A stretch of 64,000 nt of DNA, from assembly GCA_903888485.1 (NCBI GenBank), contig CAISTS010000023.1, forward strand, positions 37,245 through 101,244. The letters run 5' to 3'. Origin of the DNA: an uncultured bacterium. GTDB lineage: Bacteria; Pseudomonadota; Alphaproteobacteria; Rhodospirillales; Rhodospirillaceae. The notes under the pieces were generated by a model, which was not told where the DNA came from, ran no database searches, and saw only the letters and a list, made by a program, of their open reading frames with translations. The stretch's first letter is position 1. Every line of letters starts with the position of its first letter. Positions 53,964-64,000 of this stretch are shown here, one piece after another. A program made the position numbers and the translations under genes.

Positions 53964-55199
53964 TCAACGGGGCGTGAGCGGCCTCAAGGGGATACGTAGG
54001 GCAAGCTGTAACAGCGCCGCCGCCAGCATCCAGGTGGCCAGCCACCAATGCTGCCAGACCCCGAAGCTGATCAGGGCAACCACGGCCGTGCTGGTCAGGG
54101 TCGCCAGCACCACAGCCAGGGCCAGTGGCCGGGCGGCGAGGGGCCACAGCGCCCGCAGGCCCGCCGCCAGCATGGCGACGACGAGGACGATGCCGACGAC
54201 CCCCAGTTCCAACCACACCTGCAGGAACGCGTTATGGGTGTGCAGCGGCAGGGCCGGCCAGGGCGTGCCGGGGATGACGCCGGTGTGTGCGCCCAGCACG
54301 CGGGTCGCGTCGAAACCGTGGCCGATGAGGGGGTGTTCGGCGATGCGCCGGGCGGCCTCCTGCCAGATGCCGATGCGCGAATAGGTCCCCGACATCCCGG
54401 GTGCCGCGAGGTTGTCGATGCCGTCGAGGGTGAGCACGGTGGCGGAGATCGCCGGGGCCAGCGCCGCATACACCATCAAGCCGCCGAACAGGCCGATCAG
54501 CGCCGCGCGCGGTGCATAGTATGCGACACCGAAAGCGATACCGCCTGCAAGGATCGCAACCCAGGCCGCGTCCATGCTGGTGGCCTTGCACACCAGCAGT
54601 GCCGCGGCGATGAACAGCAGCGCGGTGCGCGCGCGGCCGGAACGCGTCGCGATCAGATAGGCGTAGACATAAACGAGCGGCGCAATCACCGCCGCGCCCC
54701 GCGCGGCGTGTTCCACCACCGGCGAGACCTGTCCCGGCGCAATGACATCCGGCGTCGGCACCACCAAACGCAGGATCGCGCCCTTGCTCAGGACCTCAAG
54801 CCCCAAGAGCGCCAGCATGACAAAGGCGCTGACGACGATGATCTTGGTGAGGCGCTGGGCGTCGGCTTGCGGCAACGCGCGTATCGCGGCAACGAGCAGC
54901 AATCCCATCAACGGCACGATGGCCGCGCGCGGGACGTCGATAGGATCGGGCTCGGGCGTCCAGAACAATGTGATCGCCGCCCAGAGCGTGAACGCCGTGC
55001 CAAGCCACACCAGCGGATTGCGCGCAAGCCGCAGCAAGGTGTCTTTGGTCGCGTCCCAACAGGGCTGCGCGACCAGCGTCAGAACCAGCAGCGCGACGAT
55101 GCCAAGACGCGCATAAACCGCCACCGGTGCCAGTGCGGCAAAGGCGATGGCCAGCACAATGAAGGCGCGGCTATTTTTGGTTGCGGAGCCCTGATCCAT
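53964..55199 (-). CDS. O-antigen ligase/polymerase-like membrane protein
   Basis: A 411-residue protein with about ten transmembrane helices and the Wzy_C-type region: [31 protein letters not shown] and [19 protein letters not shown], with conserved Arg and His. Such proteins join or polymerise surface polysaccharides in the periplasm. No other polysaccharide gene is nearby. The ATG at 55199 is preferred; it is divergent from the methyltransferase gene. Confidence 0.85.
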   Translation of the reverse strand: MDQGSATKNSRAFIVLAIAFAALAPVAVYARLGIVALLVLTLVAQPCWDATKDTLLRLARNPLVWLGTAFTLWAAITLFWTPEPDPIDVPRAAIVPLMGLLLVAAIRALPQADAQRLTKIIVVSAFVMLALLGLEVLSKGAILRLVVPTPDVIAPGQVSPVVEHAARGAAVIAPLVYVYAYLIATRSGRARTALLFIAAALLVCKATSMDAAWVAILAGGIAFGVAYYAPRAALIGLFGGLMVYAALAPAISATVLTLDGIDNLAAPGMSGTYSRIGIWQEAARRIAEHPLIGHGFDATRVLGAHTGVIPGTPWPALPLHTHNAFLQVWLELGVVGIVLVVAMLAAGLRALWPLAARPLALAVVLATLTSTAVVALISFGVWQHWWLATWMLAAALLQLALRIPLRPLTPR

Positions 55200-55273
55200 G
55201 CCCTGCGTTGTGGCCGATCCCCAGCAGCGATGCAAGGTATCGCCGTGTGCGCAAGCAGGCTAATGTCCGCGCC

Positions 55274-56461
55274 ATGTCAAACCGTCATCCTCGCCTCAAG
55301 CTGCGTCCCGGCGCCCATAAGCGTCTCAAGTTCGGCCATCCGTGGGTCTACTCCAATGAAGTGGATATGGACCCCGCCACCAAAGCGTTGCCGCCCGGTA
55401 GTGTGGTGACGGTCACCGACGCCGGCGGCGGGGTTCTCGCCACCGCCCATTTCAACCCGCGCACGCTCATCGCCGCACGCGTGCTGGCCGCGCCGGATGT
55501 CGCCATTGATCGCGCTTTCATCGCCGAGCGCCTGAAAAAGGCACTGGCCCTACGTGAACGCTTGTTCGACCGGCCCTACTATCGCCTTGTGCACGCCGAA
55601 GCCGATGGTTTGCCGGGCCTGATCGTTGATCGCTTCGCGGACGCCTGCGTCATTCAGCCCAACAGCGCCGGCATGGATGCGGCCAGCGCCGACATCGCCG
55701 CCGCCCTGGCGGAGGTGGTGGGCGCGCAGACGGTGATCCTGCGCGGCGACAATTCCGCGCGCGTCCTTGAGGGGCTTGCCGAAGAGGTGCGCGTGCTCGC
55801 GGGCAGCGTCACCGGCACCATTCCGGTGGAAGAGAATGGCGTGACCTTCTACGCCGATCTCGTGTCCGGCCAGAAAACCGGCTGGTTCTTCGACCAGCGC
55901 GACAACCACGCTTTCATGGCGGGCCTGGCCAAGGGCGCGAGCGTGCTCGACCTCTATACACACACCGGCGGCTTTGCATTGCCGGCGGGGCGCGCGGGCG
56001 CCACGCGCGTGCTCGGCGTCGACCGATCGCAGCCGGCCCTGGATCTCGCGACGAGGGCTGCCGACGCCAATGGGGTGACCGAGATCTGCGCCTTCGAGCG
56101 CGCCGAGGTGTTTCCCTTCCTGGACGCGGCCATGGGGCGCAAAGCGACGTGGGACGTGGTCATCGCCGACCCGCCGCCCTTCATCAAATCCAAGAAGGAC
56201 CAGAAAGCCGGCCTGCAGGGTTACCGCAAGCTCGCCCGCCTTTGCGCCGGTGTCACCGCGCCGGGCGGCTTCCTGTTCATAGCCTCCTGCAGCCACAACG
56301 CGCCGGTCGAGGAATTCACCACGGCGGTTGCGCGCGGTCTGGAGGATGCTAGCCGTCAGGGCCGAATCATCCGCACCAGCGGCGCAGGACCCGATCATCC
56401 GGTGCATCCGATGCTGCCGGAAAGCGCCTACTTGAAAGCCGTTGTGCTGCAACTCGACTAG
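55274..56461 (+). CDS. Class I rRNA methyltransferase (RlmI-like)
   Basis: A 395-residue enzyme with an N-terminal PUA domain (LKLRPGAHKRLKFGHPWVYS), an EEHEH-like middle, and an SAM domain with DLYTHTGGFALPAG (motif I) and VVIADPPPFIKSK. It resembles RlmI (YccW), which methylates a cytosine of 23S rRNA at C5. The catalytic Cys lies in FIASCSHN. The start at 55274 is set by the PUA domain boundary. It overlaps the next, convergent gene by 4 nt. Confidence 0.9.
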   Translation: MSNRHPRLKLRPGAHKRLKFGHPWVYSNEVDMDPATKALPPGSVVTVTDAGGGVLATAHFNPRTLIAARVLAAPDVAIDRAFIAERLKKALALRERLFDRPYYRLVHAEADGLPGLIVDRFADACVIQPNSAGMDAASADIAAALAEVVGAQTVILRGDNSARVLEGLAEEVRVLAGSVTGTIPVEENGVTFYADLVSGQKTGWFFDQRDNHAFMAGLAKGASVLDLYTHTGGFALPAGRAGATRVLGVDRSQPALDLATRAADANGVTEICAFERAEVFPFLDAAMGRKATWDVVIADPPPFIKSKKDQKAGLQGYRKLARLCAGVTAPGGFLFIASCSHNAPVEEFTTAVARGLEDASRQGRIIRTSGAGPDHPVHPMLPESAYLKAVVLQLD

Positions 56462-57345
56462 TGTTTCCTGAGCACGGCAATGAGGCCCGGCACGTCTTTG
56501 CCTTTCTCGCGCCGGCTTACGGCATCGTCGATCTTCAACGCCTCGAAACCGCCGGCGATGCTTTCGATGTAGGTGCGGCTGTGGCTGAAGCGATGTTCTC
56601 CGCCGAGGACGTAGCCATCCCCATCGTGGCGCTGCAGGGTGAAAACGAACAGCCCGTCCGCCATGAGCTTCGCGCGCACCTCGGCAAAGACGCCGGCAAG
56701 GTCGCCGACGTAGGTCAGCACGTCCGCTGCCGCGATCAAGTCACAGGGATTCGTCAGTTCACGCAGCGCTTGCGTCATGTCGCCCACGATCAGGTCGTCA
56801 TAGATATTCTTATCGCGCGCGCCTTTGACCATGGCCGCCGACAGGTCCACCCCGCCGAGCCAGAGGGCACGTTCTCGCAGTGCTAGGCCCGCAAGCCCGG
56901 TGCCGCAGCCCAGGTCGAAGGCGCGGGCGAATTTGCGCCCCGGCGCGCATTCATCCAGCGCCTCTTTGATCAGTTGTGGCGCGCGGTAGTGCAGCTTCTC
57001 GAGAAGCGCCTTTTCGAAACGCGGCGCGTATTCGTCGAACAGACGTTCGATGTAGGCCGGCGGCATGGCGGGCGGCTTGGCTTCGCTAATCAGCGCCAGC
57101 TTCACCGCGGCACCCATGGAATCGGCGGGGTCCAGCTCCAGGTATTGCTCGAACACCGGCACGGCGTCGTACTTGCGGCCCGCGTCCACCAGCGTCTCGG
57201 CCAGGTTGAAGGTGCCCTCGGCCCAGCGCGGCGCGAGCTCCAGCGCCTGGGCCAACACCTCGGCTGCGGCGGCGAAGTCGCCATCCTTGCGCAGCATCTG
57301 GGCATAGGCGAAGCGGCGGTCGGCGGTGAGGTCTCCAGAACTCAT
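56458..57345 (-). CDS. TPR-containing SAM-dependent methyltransferase
   Basis: A 295-residue protein. The N-terminal ~85 residues form two TPR-like helical repeats (FAAAAEVLAQALELAPRWAE, TLVDAGRKYDAVPVFEQYLE), followed by a class I methyltransferase with SAM motif FDLGCGTGLAGLAL and IVGDM. PPAYIERLFDEYAPRFE is typical of the proteobacterial TPR-methyltransferase group. The target is unknown. Confidence 0.85.
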   Translation of the reverse strand: MSSGDLTADRRFAYAQMLRKDGDFAAAAEVLAQALELAPRWAEGTFNLAETLVDAGRKYDAVPVFEQYLELDPADSMGAAVKLALISEAKPPAMPPAYIERLFDEYAPRFEKALLEKLHYRAPQLIKEALDECAPGRKFARAFDLGCGTGLAGLALRERALWLGGVDLSAAMVKGARDKNIYDDLIVGDMTQALRELTNPCDLIAAADVLTYVGDLAGVFAEVRAKLMADGLFVFTLQRHDGDGYVLGGEHRFSHSRTYIESIAGGFEALKIDDAVSRREKGKDVPGLIAVLRKH

Positions 57346-57426
57346 CGCCTCTTATACAGCTCCCGTAAAAGTTTTTCATGAATCCGCCATTGCATGACGG
57401 GGCACGAGACAGTAATTGACGACCCC

Positions 57427-58449
<1,023 letters not shown>

Positions 58450-58456
58450 GGATTAA

Positions 58457-59305
58457 ATGACCACCGTCAGAGTTGCAGCCATCCAATGCGCGTTCTCCGA
58501 CGACATCGCGGAGAATCTCGACCGTATCGAAGGTTTCATCGCCGAGGCCGCGCGCGACGGCGCGCAAGTGATCCTGCCGCCCGAACTCTTGCAGGGTCAC
58601 TACTTCTGCCGCGAGGAAAAAGAGAAGCACTTCGATAGCGCGTTTCCAGCGGCGACTCATCCTGTCGTGACGCGCCTTGCCGGGCTCGCCAAGAAGCTCG
58701 ACGTCGCCATTCCCGCCTCGATCTTCGAGCGCGATGGCCAGCACTTCTACAACAGCCTAGCCATGATCGACGCCGGCGGCGAGGTCATGGGAGTCTACCG
58801 CAAGAGCCACATTCCGGATGGCCCGGGTTACGAGGAGAAGTTCTACTTCCGCCCCGGCAACACCGGCTTCAAGGTCTGGAACACCAAGTTCGCAAAGTGC
58901 GGCGTCGGCATCTGCTGGGACCAGTGGTTCCCCGAGACCGCGCGCGCCATGATGCTGCAGGGCGCGGAGATTCTCTTTTACCCCACCGCCATCGGCTCCG
59001 AGCCCGACAACACCGACCTCGACACCAAGGACCTGTGGCAGCGCGCCATGATCGGCCATGCCGTATCGAACGTCGTGCCCATCGTCGCCGCCAACCGTAT
59101 CGGTAACGAGCACGGTCAGGTCTTCTACGGCGCGTCATTCATCGCCAACCACCGCGGCGACAAGGTCGCCGAGCTGGGCCGCAACGACGAAGGCGTGATC
59201 ATGGCCGGCTTCGATTTGGCGGAAATCGCGCGCAACCGCGCCGCCTTCGGATTCTTCCGCGACCGCCGTCCCGACCTCTACGGCATCCTCACGACCGACC
59301 GTTAG
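58457..59305 (+). CDS. aguB: N-carbamoylputrescine amidase
   Basis: A 282-residue nitrilase-superfamily enzyme. The Glu-Lys-Cys triad is visible in LPPELLQGHYF, YRKSHIPDGPGY and CGVGICWDQWFPE. It releases putrescine from N-carbamoylputrescine. It lies 7 nt behind aguA and overlaps the convergent esterase gene by 4 nt. Confidence 0.95.
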   Translation: MTTVRVAAIQCAFSDDIAENLDRIEGFIAEAARDGAQVILPPELLQGHYFCREEKEKHFDSAFPAATHPVVTRLAGLAKKLDVAIPASIFERDGQHFYNSLAMIDAGGEVMGVYRKSHIPDGPGYEEKFYFRPGNTGFKVWNTKFAKCGVGICWDQWFPETARAMMLQGAEILFYPTAIGSEPDNTDLDTKDLWQRAMIGHAVSNVVPIVAANRIGNEHGQVFYGASFIANHRGDKVAELGRNDEGVIMAGFDLAEIARNRAAFGFFRDRRPDLYGILTTDR

Positions 59306-60210
59306 TTCTTGGCGGTCACGCCGTCCAAGAACGCGAGAATGTCCTTGCGGCACGCCGCCTTTGGGCCACTTTCCGGGAACGTGAAAAAGCCGTGTAGGCC
59401 GCCAGGGTAGACGGCCGTCGTGACTTCATGCCCTTCGCGTTTAAGACGCGCGCTGTAAATCGCCTGAGACGCCAGCAGTGGATCTGCATCGCCGCAAATG
59501 AGCAAACACGGCGGATGTTTCTTGAACGCAAGGTCCATGGGCGTGATGCGGTGATCGTCGTCGACGGCCTCAAGGAGCGCGCCCGGACCGGCGTAGGATT
59601 CAAGCATCGTGTCGCCCGCGGGGAACGTGCCGTTCAAACACGTTTGCCGGTCGAGCACGCCGTAGATCGATGTGACGGACAGAATCTTTGGCAGCTTCGA
59701 ACGCTTCACGCGGCTATCGACGGCGGCCAAATAGTTCGGATGGTCGGCCAGCAGTGCCGCCATCACGGCAAGATTGCCGCCCGCGGAATCGCCCATCAGG
59801 TGCACCTTGTCCGCGCCGAAATTGCCCTTGATGAAGATCAGCGCCTGAAATATCGACCGCAGGATTCCCGGATGATGATGCTCGGGCGCCTTGGGGTACT
59901 CGACGTTGAAGATCGGATAGCCGGCCTCGGCCAGGAACAGAAGATCGTGGCTGTAGGTGCCGGTGTCGCCCATCATCCAGCCGCCGCCGTGGAAGAACAC
60001 GATGGGCGCCAGGTGCTCTACACCTTCGGGCGGCTCCATGTGATCGAGGGTCTCGTCGCGGTGCAGACCGTAGCGCAGCGTGCGCCAGCCCTCGGGTGTC
60101 GCGCCTTGGGTCATGCGGATGACCCCGGTCAGCGCACCCAGGATCATGCGCGAGCCGACGACAGTCATATGCTGGGTGAAGGTGAGGGGCTTGAGCTTCC
60201 GCGACGACAT
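59302..60210 (-). CDS. Alpha/beta hydrolase (hormone-sensitive-lipase-like esterase)
   Basis: A 302-residue hydrolase with oxyanion motif FFHGGGWMMGD, nucleophile Ser in MGDSAGGNLA, Asp in LICGDADPLL and His in GGLHGFF. Probably a carboxylesterase of the HSL group; the substrate is unknown. It is 8 nt downstream of the dipeptidase on the same strand. Confidence 0.88.
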   Translation of the reverse strand: MSSRKLKPLTFTQHMTVVGSRMILGALTGVIRMTQGATPEGWRTLRYGLHRDETLDHMEPPEGVEHLAPIVFFHGGGWMMGDTGTYSHDLLFLAEAGYPIFNVEYPKAPEHHHPGILRSIFQALIFIKGNFGADKVHLMGDSAGGNLAVMAALLADHPNYLAAVDSRVKRSKLPKILSVTSIYGVLDRQTCLNGTFPAGDTMLESYAGPGALLEAVDDDHRITPMDLAFKKHPPCLLICGDADPLLASQAIYSARLKREGHEVTTAVYPGGLHGFFTFPESGPKAACRKDILAFLDGVTAKN

Positions 60211-60218
60211 CAGATGAT

Positions 60219-61463
60219 TTATCGGCCTTTCTTGCCGGCGGTCTTGCTCTGCACGTCGTCCATAACGCGCAGCAGGTTGCCGCCCCAGATCTTTCCGATC
60301 TGTTCCTCAGTATACCCGCGCCGCACGAGTTCGATTGTGACATTGAAGGTCTCGCTGGCGTCGTTCCAGCCGTCGATGCCGCCGCCGCCGTTGAAGTCCG
60401 ACGCGATGCCGACGTGGTCGACGCCGATCTTCTTGACCGCATAGTCGATGTGATCGACCAGGTCTTTCACGTTCGCCTTGGGCCACTTCTTATTGAACTC
60501 GGCCATTCTGGCGTCATAGGTCTTCAGCTGATCCGCAGTGGCGCGTCCCAGCGCGCCGGGACCGTCCATGCCCATCTCTTTCTGCAAGGCTTCGATGGCG
60601 GCGGTTTTCTCCGGCGGGGTGACCTTTAAATAAGGATCGAAGGCGACGATCTGCACCACGCCGCCCGACTTCCCGAGGCGAACCAAAGCTTCATCCGACA
60701 TGTTGCGCGCGTGCAGCGAGACGCCGGTCACAGCCGAGTGGCTGGCAATCACCGGCGCCTTAGAGGCGGCGATGATGTCGAGCGTCGTCTTATCCGATGA
60801 ATGCGAAACATCGACCATGATGCCGAGGGCGTTGAGACGCGCGACCACCTGGCGGCCCAGGGGCGACAGGCCGTTCCATTCGGCCGCCGGCTCCATCTTG
60901 GCTTTGTCGGGCTGGGCGGAATCGCCGAGGTCGTTGTGGCCGTTGTGCACCAGTCCGAAATAGCTCGCGCCGTAGTCGTGGAACTGGTCGAGCAAGCGCA
61001 GGTCCTTGCCGATGGGATAGCCGTTTTCGACGCCGATCAGCGCAACCTTCTTGCCGGCGGCGTGGATGCGCCGGGCGTCTGCTGCCGTGCGCGCGAGCTC
61101 GATCTTGTCGGGGTAGGTCTCTTCCGTGAGTTTGTGAATGGACGCGAACTTGGTGAAGGCATCCGCCAACGCCTTGGCATAGCCGGACGTCGTGCGTTCG
61201 CCCTGGCCCACGAACACGATCAGGAACGGTGCGTCGAGCCCGCCCGACGTCATGGTCGGCAGATGCACCTGCTGCCCGCGCGGGCCCGGCTTCATCATGT
61301 CGTAGGCGGCGCTGCCGAAGTTGGCGGGGATGTCGACGTGAGTATCGACGGTCATGATGCGCGATTGGATCGCCTTGGCGCGGGCGACGACATCGTCTTC
61401 GGCAGCGAAGGCAGCGCTCGAAAGACCGAGCGCTAAAAGCGCGGCGCAGGTCACACGCAGCAT
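60219..61463 (-). CDS. Membrane (renal-type) dipeptidase, M19 family
   Basis: A 414-residue exported zinc peptidase. It has a signal peptide (ending SAAFAAED), the first metal site in VDTHVDIP, the middle Glu in LIGVENGYPIG, VDVSHSSDKT and IASHSAVTG, and late DHVGIASDFNGGG. M19 enzymes cleave dipeptides, including those with D-residues. It is the first gene of a pair with the esterase. Confidence 0.93.
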   Translation of the reverse strand: MLRVTCAALLALGLSSAAFAAEDDVVARAKAIQSRIMTVDTHVDIPANFGSAAYDMMKPGPRGQQVHLPTMTSGGLDAPFLIVFVGQGERTTSGYAKALADAFTKFASIHKLTEETYPDKIELARTAADARRIHAAGKKVALIGVENGYPIGKDLRLLDQFHDYGASYFGLVHNGHNDLGDSAQPDKAKMEPAAEWNGLSPLGRQVVARLNALGIMVDVSHSSDKTTLDIIAASKAPVIASHSAVTGVSLHARNMSDEALVRLGKSGGVVQIVAFDPYLKVTPPEKTAAIEALQKEMGMDGPGALGRATADQLKTYDARMAEFNKKWPKANVKDLVDHIDYAVKKIGVDHVGIASDFNGGGGIDGWNDASETFNVTIELVRRGYTEEQIGKIWGGNLLRVMDDVQSKTAGKKGR

Positions 61464-61486
61464 AGTGTCCCCTTAAATCCCGAGCG

Positions 61487-62494
61487 TTACATCCCAAAGG
61501 CTTTGAGAATCTGCTCCACAGCGAGGCTCGGCGTCAATTTGCCGGCGGCGATATCTTTCTCCAAGCTCGGCACTAAAGTCTTGACCTTGGCTTCACCGCG
61601 GAGCGCGGTCATGACCCGATCTTCCACCATGGTCCACATCCAGCGGATCATTTGCGCCTTGCGTTTGGTGACCCATTCGCCGCTGGCGGTCATAAGCTTC
61701 TTGTGCTGGGTGATCTTCTCCCACAGCACGTCGAGGCCTTGGCCTAACATGCTGCTGATTGTCACCACCGGCGCGGTCCAGGTGGGCGAGGCGGGCGTGA
61801 TGATGCGCAGGGCGTGCTGATAGTCGGATGCGGTCAATTTGGCGCGGGTGACGTTCTCGCCGTCGGCCTTGGTGATGGCGATCATGTCGGCGATCTCGAG
61901 CACACCCTTCTTGATGCCCTGCAGCTCGTCGCCGCCGCCGGCCAGCATCAACACCAGGAAGAAGTCGACCATTTCGGAAACGGTGATCTCGCTCTGGCCG
62001 ACGCCGACGGTCTCCACCAGGATGATGTCGAAGCCCCCGGCTTCGCAGACCAGGATCGCTTCGCGCGTGGCGCGCGCGACACCGCCCAGCGTGCCGCCGG
62101 TCGGCGAGGGGCGGATGAAGGCGTGGGGATCGACCGACAGCCGCGCCATGCGCGTCTTGTCGCCGAGGATGCTCCCGCCGGTGCGTGACGAGGTCGGGTC
62201 CACCGCCAGGACGGCGACCTTGTGGCCTTCCTTGGTCAGCATCGTGCCGAAGGCGTCGATGAAGGTGCTCTTGCCCGCGCCCGGTAGGCCGCTGATACCG
62301 ATGCGCAAGCTGTTGCCGGTCTTGGGCAACAGTTTAATCAGCATCTCCTGCGCGGTTTTCTGGTGCGCGGCGTTGCGCGATTCGATCAGCGTGATGGCTT
62401 GGGCGAGGCGCGCCCTGTCACCCGATAGCACCCCTGCGGCGTAATCATCCGCCGTCAGGGCCGCGCGGGCCTTCGGTGCTTTGCTGACGGACAA
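61487..62494 (-). CDS. meaB: Methylmalonyl-CoA mutase chaperone GTPase MeaB (ArgK)
   Basis: A 335-residue G3E-family GTPase with P-loop GLPGAGKSTFID, switch DPTSSRTGGSILGDKTRM, VETVGVGQSE and base-recognition TKAD. It protects and reloads methylmalonyl-CoA mutase with adenosylcobalamin. It lies 4 nt downstream of the mutase gene on the same strand, the standard pairing. Confidence 0.96.
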   Translation of the reverse strand: MSVSKAPKARAALTADDYAAGVLSGDRARLAQAITLIESRNAAHQKTAQEMLIKLLPKTGNSLRIGISGLPGAGKSTFIDAFGTMLTKEGHKVAVLAVDPTSSRTGGSILGDKTRMARLSVDPHAFIRPSPTGGTLGGVARATREAILVCEAGGFDIILVETVGVGQSEITVSEMVDFFLVLMLAGGGDELQGIKKGVLEIADMIAITKADGENVTRAKLTASDYQHALRIITPASPTWTAPVVTISSMLGQGLDVLWEKITQHKKLMTASGEWVTKRKAQMIRWMWTMVEDRVMTALRGEAKVKTLVPSLEKDIAAGKLTPSLAVEQILKAFGM

Positions 62495-62498
62495 GCTC

Positions 62499-64000
62499 TT
62501 AGTGCCCCAGCGCCTTGTTCAGTTTCTCGAGAAGGCCGATGGCCGCCTCGCTGATCACGGTGCCCGGCGGGAAAATCGCGGCCGCGCCGGCGGCATACAA
62601 GGCATCGAAGTCCTGCGGCGGCACGACGCCGCCGACCACGACCATGATGTCCTCGCGGCCCAGCGCCTTGAGTTCGGCCTTCAGCGCCGGCACCAAGGTT
62701 AGGTGCCCGGCCGCCAGCGACGAGGCGCCAATGATATGCACGTCGTTCTCGACCGCCTGCTTGGCGGCTTCGCCCGGTGTCTGGAACAAGGGGCCGATAT
62801 CGACATCGAAACCGAGGTCCGCGAACGCCGAGGCGATCACCTTCTGGCCGCGGTCGTGGCCGTCCTGACCCATCTTGGCGATGAGAATACGCGGACGGCG
62901 GCCTTCTTTCTCGGCGAAGGCTTCCACCATTTGAATGACCTTGTTCACGGCTGCCGACCCCGTCCCCACTTCCTTGCGGTACACGCCCGAAATCGATTTG
63001 ATCTCGGCGACGTGGCGTCCATAGACCTTCTCGAGCGCCGTCGTGATCTCGCCCACGGTCGCCTTGGCGCGCGCGGCGTTGACGGCGAGTTCGAGCAGGT
63101 TGCCCGAATTGTTCTTTGCCGCGTCGGTGAGCGCGGCAAGGCTCGCATCCACGTCGGCCTGCTTGCGTTCGGCGCGCAGGCGCTTCAGTTTCTCCAGCTG
63201 CATGCCGCGCACCGCCGAATTGTCGACGCTGCGCACGTCGATGTTCTCTTTGGTGTCGAGTTTGTACTTGTTGACGCCGACAACGGTTTGACGACCGCTG
63301 TCGATGCGCGCTTGCGTACGCGCCGCGGCCTCTTCGATGCGCAGCTTGGGGATGCCGGCTTCGATGGCCTTGGCCATGCCGCCCAGGCTTTCGATTTCCT
63401 GGATGTGATCCCAGGCCCTCTGCGCGAGTTCGTAGGTCAGGCGTTCGACGTAATAGCTGCCGCCCCAGGGGTCCACACTCCTCGTCGTGCCGGTCTCCTG
63501 CTGAATGAACAACTGGGTATTACGCGCGATGCGCGCCGAGAAATCCGTCGGCAGCGCGAGCGCTTCATCAAGGGCGTTGGTGTGCAACGACTGAGTGTGC
63601 CCTTGGGTCGCGGCCATGGCTTCGACGCAGGTGCGCACGACGTTGTTGTAAACGTCCTGCGCGGTCAAGCTCCAGCCCGAGGTCTGGCAGTGCGTGCGCA
63701 GCGACAGCGACTTGTCGCTCTTCGCACCCACCTGCTTCATCAGCTTGGCCCACAGCATGCGCGCGGCGCGCATCTTGGCGACTTCCATGAAGAAGTTCAT
63801 GCCGATGGCCCAGAAGAACGACAGACGCGGCGCGAAAGCGTCGATGTCCATCCCGGCTTTCACACCGGCGCGCGCGTACTCGACGCCGTCTGCTAGCGTG
63901 TAGGCCAGCTCGAGGTCGGCGGTCGCGCCGGCTTCCTGCATGTGATAGCCGGAGATGGAAATAGAGTTGAACTTCGGCATGTTCTTCGACGTGTAGGCGA
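62499..64000 (-). CDS. scpA: Methylmalonyl-CoA mutase (5' end outside window)
   Basis: About 500 C-terminal residues of an enzyme normally over 700. The frame is open to the window edge ([11 protein letters not shown]). It shows [17 protein letters not shown] and the TIM-barrel end ([14 protein letters not shown]), then a B12-binding domain with the [14 protein letters not shown] motif whose His binds cobalt. It converts methylmalonyl-CoA to succinyl-CoA in propionate metabolism. It needs adenosylcobalamin, linking it to the damaged B12 genes at 21-30 kb. Confidence 0.96.
   Translation of the reverse strand, partial: AYTSKNMPKFNSISISGYHMQEAGATADLELAYTLADGVEYARAGVKAGMDIDAFAPRLSFFWAIGMNFFMEVAKMRAARMLWAKLMKQVGAKSDKSLSLRTHCQTSGWSLTAQDVYNNVVRTCVEAMAATQGHTQSLHTNALDEALALPTDFSARIARNTQLFIQQETGTTRSVDPWGGSYYVERLTYELAQRAWDHIQEIESLGGMAKAIEAGIPKLRIEEAAARTQARIDSGRQTVVGVNKYKLDTKENIDVRSVDNSAVRGMQLEKLKRLRAERKQADVDASLAALTDAAKNNSGNLLELAVNAARAKATVGEITTALEKVYGRHVAEIKSISGVYRKEVGTGSAAVNKVIQMVEAFAEKEGRRPRILIAKMGQDGHDRGQKVIASAFADLGFDVDIGPLFQTPGEAAKQAVENDVHIIGASSLAAGHLTLVPALKAELKALGREDIMVVVGGVVPPQDFDALYAAGAAAIFPPGTVISEAAIGLLEKLNKALGH

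Noticed and set aside
52775..53977. A 400-codon plus-strand frame antisense to the molybdenum hydroxylase pair
   Set aside because: It crosses two genes and their gap, has no ribosome binding site and no recognisable fold.
54048..55409. A 453-codon plus-strand frame over the O-antigen-ligase-like gene
   Set aside because: The translation is Gln/Arg/His-rich and low-complexity, the mirror image of a membrane protein gene. No start signal is seen.

Overview
The window is high-GC DNA from a proteobacterium, most likely an alphaproteobacterium. Signs of that are the CspA sequence, a ferrochelatase with a cysteine-bearing C-terminal tail, an extensin-like C-terminal domain, Tat-exported PhoX/PhoD phosphatases, TonB-dependent receptors and CobC/CobQ-type cobalamin genes. 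One feature does not fit the usual picture: 5-aminolevulinate is made by the C5 route (glutamyl-tRNA reductase HemA plus HemL), whereas most alphaproteobacteria use ALA synthase. No tRNA, rRNA, CRISPR array, integrase or transposase was recognised.

Layout. 1-1960: 3' end of a TonB-dependent receptor and two paralogous small secreted proteins. 1961-2544: long, comparatively AT-rich non-coding stretch. 2545-11952: an envelope/secretion locus with a secreted unknown protein, a DUF1592-type protein with a CxxCH motif, a Tat-exported DUF1552 protein, three paralogous secreted-repeat (COG4315-type) proteins and a LysR regulator. This is the best candidate here for an undescribed system. 12001-17130: an extensin-like gene remnant, a PhyH-like dioxygenase, and divergent PhoX and PhoD phosphatases. 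17393-21152: a TonB-dependent receptor and a 5'-truncated putA.

21149-31660: a cobalamin region. A cobalamin riboswitch precedes btuB, then cobC (frameshifted), btuF, btuC, btuD, cbiB, cobQ and a truncated cobT. A 100-nt scar of cobU lies just upstream of the riboswitch, and no cobS is visible. Uptake genes are intact while nucleotide-loop assembly genes are damaged, which suggests a shift from B12 synthesis to salvage. Yet the window ends with B12-dependent methylmalonyl-CoA mutase and its chaperone MeaB. After cobT lie an intact hemD and a tract of relics: mobB with an amber codon and a mutated P-loop, a mobA-like piece, an osmC C-terminus and a receiver domain.

31715-42772: a gene of unknown function behind a Fur-box-like site, an acid phosphatase lacking a catalytic histidine, an aldo/keto reductase, a GST, a cold-shock protein, a YgiQ radical-SAM protein, a dienelactone hydrolase, a fused indolepyruvate ferredoxin oxidoreductase and hemH.

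42871-50709: a compact heme operon, hemA-hemL-(histidine kinase-response regulator)-hemC-hemE-hemF, then hemJ. A perfect 11-bp-period direct repeat upstream of hemA could be the operator of the embedded OmpR-type regulator. 50727-64000: GrpB-family protein, molybdenum hydroxylase pair, O-antigen-ligase-like protein, two methyltransferases, agmatine-to-putrescine genes aguA-aguB, an esterase, a membrane dipeptidase, meaB and a partial methylmalonyl-CoA mutase gene.
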